Source: UBA8828 sp964510855
GTDB taxonomy: Bacteria; Verrucomicrobiota; Verrucomicrobiia; Opitutales; UBA953
Reading direction: 5' to 3'
Assembly: GCA_964510855.1 (NCBI GenBank)
Contig: CAZEDB010000034.1
Coordinates: 1-11,900 of the forward strand
DNA: 11,900 nucleotides
Shown here: in pieces, positions 7,279 to 11,900 of the stretch
Position numbering within the stretch: the stretch's first letter is position 1
Layout: each line of letters begins with the position of its first letter
The notes under the pieces: generated by a model
Told to the model about the DNA's origin: nothing
Database searches by the model: none
The model's input: only the letters and a program-made list of their open reading frames with translations
Program-made: the position numbers and the translations under genes

Positions 7279-9344
7279 AGGCGGAGTCTAATGCCCTCGC
7301 GCAGGCGAAAAGCACGCTCGCCGCTAAAGGTAAGACCTTTAACTGGGCACGTCGTTTACTAAACCCAACCCACGGTAATCGCGCCGCCCGTCTCTATGCT
7401 TTTTGTCGCTACCTCGACGATTGTGCCGACGAAGCCGCCTCGCCCAGCGAAGCCCATGCGCGCCTACAAGCCGTCGATACGGCGTTGCAAAGCGGTTCCT
7501 CGACGGACCCCAAAGTTGCCGACGCTTTACTTCTCTTCCGCGAATGCGGCATCGATCCCGCCATCCCCCGCGAACTCATCAAAGGACTCTTAGATGACTT
7601 AGCTGCGGTACGAATCCGCGATGAAGCGGAACTTCTCCGCTACTGCTACCGAGTTGCTGGCACCGTGGGCCTGATGATGTGCGATGTTCTCGATGTTAAA
7701 CACCCAGCCGCCTCAGCCTTTGCCATCGATCTTGGGATCGCGATGCAACTCACCAACATCTGTCGCGATGTACACGAAGATGCTCAACTCGGTCGCCGCT
7801 ACTTACCTGCGAGTTTAGTCGGCGACTTAGATCCGGCCGCCTTACTCACCGCCTCGCCCACAATTCAAGCCACGACCCAAAAGGCGGTGGCACACTTACT
7901 TAAGTTAGCTGACCGCTACTATGCGAGCGGCGAGCAAGGCTTGCCCTATCTTCCGTTACGAGCGCGCCATGGCATTCGCGTCGCAGGGCGGCTCTACCGG
8001 GCTATCGGCGCGCGCATTAAAGCCCAAGACTGCAATGTTTGGGCGGGACGTGCCCGAGTTGGTTTAACACAAAAAATAACTCTGACGCTTAGCTCCGTCG
8101 TTTCAGGCTGTTTCTCGTCCAGCTTTTTACGCGTAAGCTCAACCCACGACGCCAGCCTACATCGTGCTCTACGCGGCCTTCCGGGTAATGGCGCACCTGC
8201 GGAAAATGATTACGACGTCATTGTTCTCGGCGCCGGCTGTGCGGGCTTAAGCTTCGCACTCCGTCTCGCCGCGCTCGGTGCAGCCTGCCCTAAGATTCTT
8301 CTCATCGAACAGCGCGCAGACTATCGTAACGACCGCACCTGGTGTTATTGGTCCCAACCCGGCGCCTCACTCACGCACTTAGCCCGTCACACTTGGAGAA
8401 CCGTCACCGTCGCCCATAACCAGCAGCGCGTGATTTATCCCGTCGATGCCACACCTTACCAAGCGTTGCCTTCTGATGCCTTCTATGCCGCAGCACGCGC
8501 AGCCATTGCCAAGAACCCACATATCGAACTGCGCCTTGCTACCAGCGTGAGCGAGGAACCCACTTGTCACAGCGGTATCTGGAAAGTCCAAACCCCGCGC
8601 GAAACCGTACAAAGTCGCCAAATCATCGACACCCGGCCCTGGCGTAAAGGTCCACTAGCCCAACCCCTCCTCGCCCAATCGTTCAGCGGCGTAGAAATTA
8701 CCAGCGAAGCGGAACTCTTCACTCCTGATAACGTCACCTTGATGGAGTTTATCGAAGGGCCTGCTGGGCAACTCACCTTTCTCTACGTCCTACCCTACAG
8801 CGCACGCCAAGCCTTGATTGAGGTTACCGTGTTTAGTCCACGCGCCCAAAGCGCCGAAGATCTCACACCTTTACTTGAGGCCCAACTGAAACGCCTTACC
8901 CGAGGTCACGCTTACCAAGTTAGTCATCGCGAAGCGTATGTTATCCCGATGGGTCTGCCCGACGATCCAGCTCCGCCCAAGCCCGGCTATGTGCGGGTTG
9001 GACTTGAGTCTGGGGGTGTGCGCGCTGCAACCGGCTACGGCTTCCAACGCATCCAGCAGTGGGCCACACAGGCCGCCGACCAACTGCAACGCGGCTTACC
9101 CATCCAACCTCACGCCCCTGACCCTGCGATGATTCGCTGGATGGATGATCTCTTTCTCCGCGTGCTCAAATCCACGCCCGAGCAAGGACCCAATATTTTT
9201 CTTCGGCTCTTTAGTCGCGTGCCCGCCGGCCCCCTACTGCGTTTCCTTGCAGGTGACGCGCGCTTGACCGATGGCTTCAAAGTTGCTCGGGCATTGCCAG
9301 CCAAACTTTTTCTGCGACAACTCATTAAAGGGGACCGACCATGA
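7275..9344 (+). CDS. crtB-crtY: Phytoene synthase - lycopene beta-cyclase fusion (CrtB-CrtY)
   Basis: A 689-residue two-enzyme polypeptide. Residues ~1-285 are squalene/phytoene synthase: AFCRYLDDCADE with D48xxxD52, and the second motif QLTNICRDVHEDA with D165xxxD169 followed by GRRYLP. This half joins two GGPP into phytoene. Residues ~312-689 are a CrtY-type flavoprotein lycopene beta-cyclase: YDVIVLGAGCAGLSFALRL (313-331) FAD fold, NDRTWCYW (352-359), LYVLPYSARQALIEVTVFS (503-521) with Glu516 at the conserved catalytic acid position, IPMG (557-560), and GVRAATGYGFQRI (581-593). The linker (~286-311) is Ser/Gly/Ala-rich. No in-frame ATG or GTG is seen between ~residue 207 and the cyclase FAD fold, and the ATG at 8205-8210 is out of frame, so a separate cyclase cannot easily start. 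The first ATG overlaps the crtI stop and the last codons overlap the blh start (ATGA at both ends). Both halves keep all key residues, so both should be active. Confidence 0.93.
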   Translation: MKAESNALAQAKSTLAAKGKTFNWARRLLNPTHGNRAARLYAFCRYLDDCADEAASPSEAHARLQAVDTALQSGSSTDPKVADALLLFRECGIDPAIPRELIKGLLDDLAAVRIRDEAELLRYCYRVAGTVGLMMCDVLDVKHPAASAFAIDLGIAMQLTNICRDVHEDAQLGRRYLPASLVGDLDPAALLTASPTIQATTQKAVAHLLKLADRYYASGEQGLPYLPLRARHGIRVAGRLYRAIGARIKAQDCNVWAGRARVGLTQKITLTLSSVVSGCFSSSFLRVSSTHDASLHRALRGLPGNGAPAENDYDVIVLGAGCAGLSFALRLAALGAACPKILLIEQRADYRNDRTWCYWSQPGASLTHLARHTWRTVTVAHNQQRVIYPVDATPYQALPSDAFYAAARAAIAKNPHIELRLATSVSEEPTCHSGIWKVQTPRETVQSRQIIDTRPWRKGPLAQPLLAQSFSGVEITSEAELFTPDNVTLMEFIEGPAGQLTFLYVLPYSARQALIEVTVFSPRAQSAEDLTPLLEAQLKRLTRGHAYQVSHREAYVIPMGLPDDPAPPKPGYVRVGLESGGVRAATGYGFQRIQQWATQAADQLQRGLPIQPHAPDPAMIRWMDDLFLRVLKSTPEQGPNIFLRLFSRVPAGPLLRFLAGDARLTDGFKVARALPAKLFLRQLIKGDRP
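9327..9334 (+). promoter_or_regulatory. Shine-Dalgarno site of blh
   Basis: AAAGGGGA lies 6 bases before the blh ATG at 9341, inside the end of the crtB-crtY reading frame. It is the clearest ribosome binding site in the cluster; the other genes have weak or no such sites. It fixes the blh start and suggests blh translation is set independently of coupling. Confidence 0.55.
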
Positions 9345-10225
9345 GCGCACTTAAACTCCAGGGATTAATTTTCAGCGTCTGTGCCCTGCTCTGTGCTGCC
9401 GTGGCTGCTAGCCTTCCCGCTTGGGATGCCCAAGCTGAACTTATCTTAGTCACAGCTTTAATCATCGCCCTTGGTGTCCCGCACGGCGCTCTCGATACCG
9501 TTTTTGGCAAAGAACGCTTTGGCCTCAACACCCTCGGCGCTTGGTTACGCTTCACCGTCCTCTATCTCCTACTCGCCGCCTTGGTAGTGGGTCTTTGGTA
9601 TTTTGCCCCGGGTATTTTTCTCGCGGCCTTCTTAATCATTTCTATCGCCCATTTTTCTGGTGACCCCGAAGGCGACTTTCCTTGGTGGTTAAGAATAACC
9701 CAAGGCGGCGTGGTTATTTTCTTACCCATGCTCCTTCACCCCGAGGCCATCACCGCCTTGTTCACGCTCCTAATTGGCCCAACCGCTGGCCAAACCTTAC
9801 TCACGGGCATGGCCTACCTAGCGTGGCCCTGGTTAGCGGCAGCGCTGGCGGCGGTGATCTACCTTCTCCGGCACTCCCTTTGGCAATGCCTTGAGTTAAG
9901 CTCGCTGATTATCTTAGCCGTCGTCGCACCGCCGCTAATTGCCTTCACGCTCTTCTTCTGCGGCATGCATAGCGCCCGCCATATTCTGCGGACAGCACGC
10001 TACGCCCAGACCACCTCGCTAAGTTTCCTTTGGATGGCGGCGCTGTTTCCCATGCTCGGGGTTGCTGGGTTAACCTTACTGGCCTGGTGGCTGTTGGCAG
10101 ATCACCCCATCGATGCTCGCCTGATTCAGATTGTATTTGTTGGTCTCGCTGCCCTCACCGTACCCCACATGGTCTTGGTCGAACCCGTCCGAGCCCGCGG
10201 CTGGATTAAAGGCGAGCGTAACTAA
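9341..10225 (+). CDS. blh: Beta-carotene 15,15'-dioxygenase, Brp/Blh family
   Basis: A 294-residue multi-spanning inner-membrane iron dioxygenase that splits beta-carotene symmetrically into two all-trans-retinal molecules, supplying the rhodopsin chromophore. Family histidines are all visible: His48 in GVPHGALD (45-52), His104 in IAHFSGD (102-108), His210 and His214 in FCGMHSARHILR (206-217), and another in TVPHMVLVE (273-281). The first four correspond to the iron-ligand histidines proposed for marine Blh. About seven or eight hydrophobic segments span the protein. The length is typical. The ATG overlaps the crtB-crtY stop by 4 bases and has a good Shine-Dalgarno site. It is the last enzyme of the pathway and the last tightly coupled gene of the operon. 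Confidence 0.94.
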   Translation: MSALKLQGLIFSVCALLCAAVAASLPAWDAQAELILVTALIIALGVPHGALDTVFGKERFGLNTLGAWLRFTVLYLLLAALVVGLWYFAPGIFLAAFLIISIAHFSGDPEGDFPWWLRITQGGVVIFLPMLLHPEAITALFTLLIGPTAGQTLLTGMAYLAWPWLAAALAAVIYLLRHSLWQCLELSSLIILAVVAPPLIAFTLFFCGMHSARHILRTARYAQTTSLSFLWMAALFPMLGVAGLTLLAWWLLADHPIDARLIQIVFVGLAALTVPHMVLVEPVRARGWIKGERN

Positions 10226-10242
10226 CACTCTTTTAAATAACC

Positions 10243-10482
10243 ATGAACCCTTGGCCCGAAATTGACGGTAAACTTGAGCAAACGTTTCGTTTTAAAAATT
10301 ACGACGAGGTCCGGCGCTTCACCAACGCGGTTATGGAGATTGCAGATCAGCAAAACCATCACCCCGACCTTACGGTTAGCTATAAGACGGTAACGGTAAG
10401 CATCATCGAGCACGACACCGGGAAGATCGGGGAGAAGTGCCATCGTCTAGCCTCCGCTATCAGTCAGGCTTTTAAGGGTTAG
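10243..10482 (+). CDS. Pterin-4a-carbinolamine dehydratase-like protein
   Basis: A 79-residue single-domain protein of the PCD/DCoH (PhhB) family, slightly shorter than usual (~95-110). These dehydrate 4a-hydroxytetrahydrobiopterin formed by aromatic amino-acid hydroxylases; many bacterial copies have other or unknown roles. Visible family signature: D35-QQN-H39-H40-P41-D42, Tyr47, then H57-D58 after VTVSII. His39, His40 and His57 match the catalytic histidines. However, the Asp that normally follows in HDxGGLTxxD is replaced by Cys66, and no Asp occurs in the allowed window, so the family activity motif is incomplete. It starts 17 bases after blh on the same strand with no gap for a terminator, so it is probably co-transcribed. 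No phenylalanine hydroxylase is nearby. Its position before a photolyase-like gene hints at pterin/folate chemistry, but that is speculation. No clear Shine-Dalgarno precedes the ATG. Confidence 0.85.
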   Translation: MNPWPEIDGKLEQTFRFKNYDEVRRFTNAVMEIADQQNHHPDLTVSYKTVTVSIIEHDTGKIGEKCHRLASAISQAFKG

Positions 10483-10590
10483 TCGATTAAAGTGGCCTTG
10501 GCTGTTAGGCTTGAGCTGTAGCCTTGACCTTAGCCTTAGAAAAAACTGCCCGAAGTTTGCAGTTAAGCACGAGCGGGATTGTTTAGAGGC

Positions 10591-11796
10591 ATGACGTTAC
10601 CGTCGGCATTTTCCCCCACGCGAGCTGCTGCCCTAGCCCGCCAAGCGGAGTTTTTGCCGTTGGCTGGACGGTACGCAGCGGAGCGAAATTTTGTGCGGGA
10701 AGGACATCACCAAGTGGCGCGGCTTTCCCCTTGGTTACAAAAACGCCAACTGCTCGAGAGTGAAGTCGTCGCCGCCGTACGCGCGCAATGGCCCTTCAAT
10801 GCGGTGGAGAAATTTGTGCAGGAAGTCTACTGGCGTACCTACTGGAAAGGCTGGCTTGAGCAACGTCCCGCCGCCTGGTCGCGTTGGCAAACCGCTGTCC
10901 CTGTACTACGGGCTAATTTAAAAGGAGAACGGCGCAACGCCTACGAGTCCGCCCTCACAGGTCACACGGGCATCACGTGTTTCGATGCTTGGGCCCGCGA
11001 ATTAGTCGCCACCGGTTATCTGCATAATCATGCGCGGATGTGGTTTGCTTCTATTTGGATTTTTACCCTGCGATTACCCTGGGAGCTCGGAGCGGCCTTC
11101 TTTTATGAACACCTCCTCGATGGCGATGCCGCGAGTAACACGCTTTCTTGGCGGTGGGTGGCGGGACTTCAAACTCAGGGCAAGACCTACCTCGCTCGGG
11201 CCGACAATATCAGTCACTACACCGATGGTGTCTTTGCACCTGAGAGTCGCGAGCTCGCGAGCCAAGCGTTTGAAATCACCGAAGAGCCTCTACCAAAAGT
11301 TGCGGCTTGGTCACCCAGTCCCACAGCAGCCCAAGCCACAGGTCAGCGCCAAGGGCTTTGGTTACACGCCGAAGATCTCGCGGCAGAATGCGGCGAACTC
11401 GCCTCGCATAAGTTTGTAAGTGTCTATGCTCCTTGGCCCCAAGGTATCGCGACACAAGCAGGTTGGGGCGAGCGTGTAACGGCATGGACAGCTGCTGCGC
11501 TCAACGAAGGTGCCCAACGCGCCGCAAATCACTTTAAAGCCCCGCTTGATGGCGGCCCGACCGATAACTTCGGCGCAAGTTTAGTCACTTGGGCTAAAGC
11601 CCAAAATCTAACCGACGTCGTCGCCTACCGACCCTTCATTGGCCCTTGGCACCCTTATGCCCTCGAAGCCGAATCCGCGCTCAAGGCCGCCGGTATTAAT
11701 CTGATTTGGAAACGTCGTGCGTGGGACACCCAACTCTTCCCCCACGCCACCCGCGGCTACTTCCCCTTCTGGGAACACGTCAAATCGCTCGGATAA
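10591..11796 (+). CDS. FAD-binding photolyase/cryptochrome-like protein with reversed domain order
   Basis: A 401-residue flavoprotein of the photolyase/cryptochrome superfamily. Residues ~1-215 are the helical FAD domain that normally comes last: LSPWLQKR (46-52), EKFVQEVYWRTYWKGW (73-88), GHTGITCFDAWAREL (124-138), GYLHNHARMWFASIW (142-156), and SNTLSWRWVAGLQTQGKTY (182-200). Asn183 and Trp187 match the FAD-N5-contacting Asn and the flavin-proximal Trp of E. coli photolyase. Residues ~254-398 begin GLWLHAEDLA and end AWDTQLFPHATRGYFPFWEHV, resembling the start (WfRxDLR) and end (PYxxFTPFW) of the photolyase alpha/beta antenna domain, so the architecture appears circularly permuted. Homologues are widely annotated as FAD-binding domain proteins; DNA repair versus light sensing is unsettled. 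Start: ATG at 10591; a TTG at 10579 in frame would add four residues, and neither has a good ribosome site. It follows the pterin dehydratase-like gene by ~108 bases without an intervening terminator. Confidence 0.88.
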   Translation: MTLPSAFSPTRAAALARQAEFLPLAGRYAAERNFVREGHHQVARLSPWLQKRQLLESEVVAAVRAQWPFNAVEKFVQEVYWRTYWKGWLEQRPAAWSRWQTAVPVLRANLKGERRNAYESALTGHTGITCFDAWARELVATGYLHNHARMWFASIWIFTLRLPWELGAAFFYEHLLDGDAASNTLSWRWVAGLQTQGKTYLARADNISHYTDGVFAPESRELASQAFEITEEPLPKVAAWSPSPTAAQATGQRQGLWLHAEDLAAECGELASHKFVSVYAPWPQGIATQAGWGERVTAWTAAALNEGAQRAANHFKAPLDGGPTDNFGASLVTWAKAQNLTDVVAYRPFIGPWHPYALEAESALKAAGINLIWKRRAWDTQLFPHATRGYFPFWEHVKSLG

Positions 11797-11849
11797 CCCG
11801 TAGCGAAAACCCCTTATACTAACGGAGTGTAAAAAGTTTTTGCCTGCAC

Positions 11850-11900
11850 TTACTCGCCCTCGGCTTCGGCGATGATATCGAAAATTTTCAAAGCGCGCGG
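11850..11900 (-). CDS. C-terminal end of a converging gene (partial)
   Basis: The minus strand from the right edge is open for 16 codons, reading PRALKIFDIIAEAEGE, then TAA at 11852-11850. The amphipathic helix-like ending with acidic tail looks like a genuine protein C-terminus, and convergent orientation to the photolyase-like gene leaves a plausible 53-base gap. The family cannot be identified from so short a piece, and chance openness is possible. Confidence 0.35.
   Translation of the reverse strand, partial: PRALKIFDIIAEAEGE

Noticed and set aside
8100..8215. CrtB-CrtY fusion as an artefact of a frameshift between two genes
   Set aside because: Both domains lie in the same frame with a continuous linker, the only nearby ATG (8205-8210 region) is out of the cyclase frame, and no stop interrupts; a sequencing error would have to remove a stop rather than shift a frame.
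10507..10524. AGGCT/AGCCT hairpin after the pterin dehydratase-like gene as a terminator
   Set aside because: Only 5 bp with an 8-base loop and no T run follows.
10524..10552. TTGACC at 10524 as a -35 for the photolyase-like gene
   Set aside because: No -10-like hexamer occurs at 16-18 bases downstream (the sequence there is TGCCCG).

Overview
The window carries a compact light-use locus: a proteorhodopsin gene, followed by a complete retinal-production operon, followed by a photolyase-like flavoprotein. The likely host is a Gram-negative bacterium, and my best guess is Verrucomicrobiota (Opitutae-like) from an aquatic habitat. That guess rests on three things: a very long exported protein built of autotransporter-associated beta-strand (PATR) repeats, a GYF_2/DUF4339-type N-terminal domain, and weak Shine-Dalgarno sites together with a proteorhodopsin cluster. 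It is inferred from gene content only; no phylogeny could be run.

Layout. Positions 1-2242 (minus) hold the N-terminal ~747 codons of a PATR-repeat surface protein that runs off the left edge. An intrinsic terminator reading leftward (2313-2337) separates it from a three-part cytoplasmic protein (2407-3660, minus) with a GYF_2-like N-terminus, a TerB-like helical middle and a PH-like C-terminus. A 331-base divergent intergenic region with several short inverted repeats follows. Proteorhodopsin (3992-4819, plus) comes next and is closed by a strong intrinsic terminator (4832-4872). A candidate extended -10 promoter (4898-4906) lies ahead of crtE (4933), then crtI (5809), a fused crtB-crtY gene (7275) and blh (9341). 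The crtI/crtB-crtY and crtB-crtY/blh junctions are 4-base ATGA overlaps. A small pterin-4a-carbinolamine-dehydratase-like gene (10243) and an FAD-domain photolyase-like gene (10591) follow on the same strand. The last ~50 bases look like the C-terminus of a converging minus-strand gene.

How it works together. CrtE makes GGPP. The CrtB half of the fusion condenses two GGPP to phytoene, CrtI desaturates it to lycopene, and the CrtY half cyclises lycopene to beta-carotene. Blh cleaves beta-carotene to two retinals, which bind Lys257 of the rhodopsin. The rhodopsin has the proton-pump residues Asp120/Thr124/Glu131 and Leu128 at the green-tuning position. It has Phe175 where carotenoid-antenna rhodopsins carry Gly, and no ketolase or hydroxylase gene is present, so carotenoid here most likely serves retinal supply only. 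The photolyase-like gene suggests that light capture and light-damage handling or light sensing are packaged together.

Most unusual points: phytoene synthase and a flavoprotein CrtY-type lycopene cyclase in one polypeptide; a photolyase relative whose FAD domain comes first and whose putative alpha/beta domain comes last; a pterin dehydratase homologue lacking the family's terminal Asp; and a rhodopsin gene transcriptionally insulated from its cofactor operon, with much stronger codon bias.
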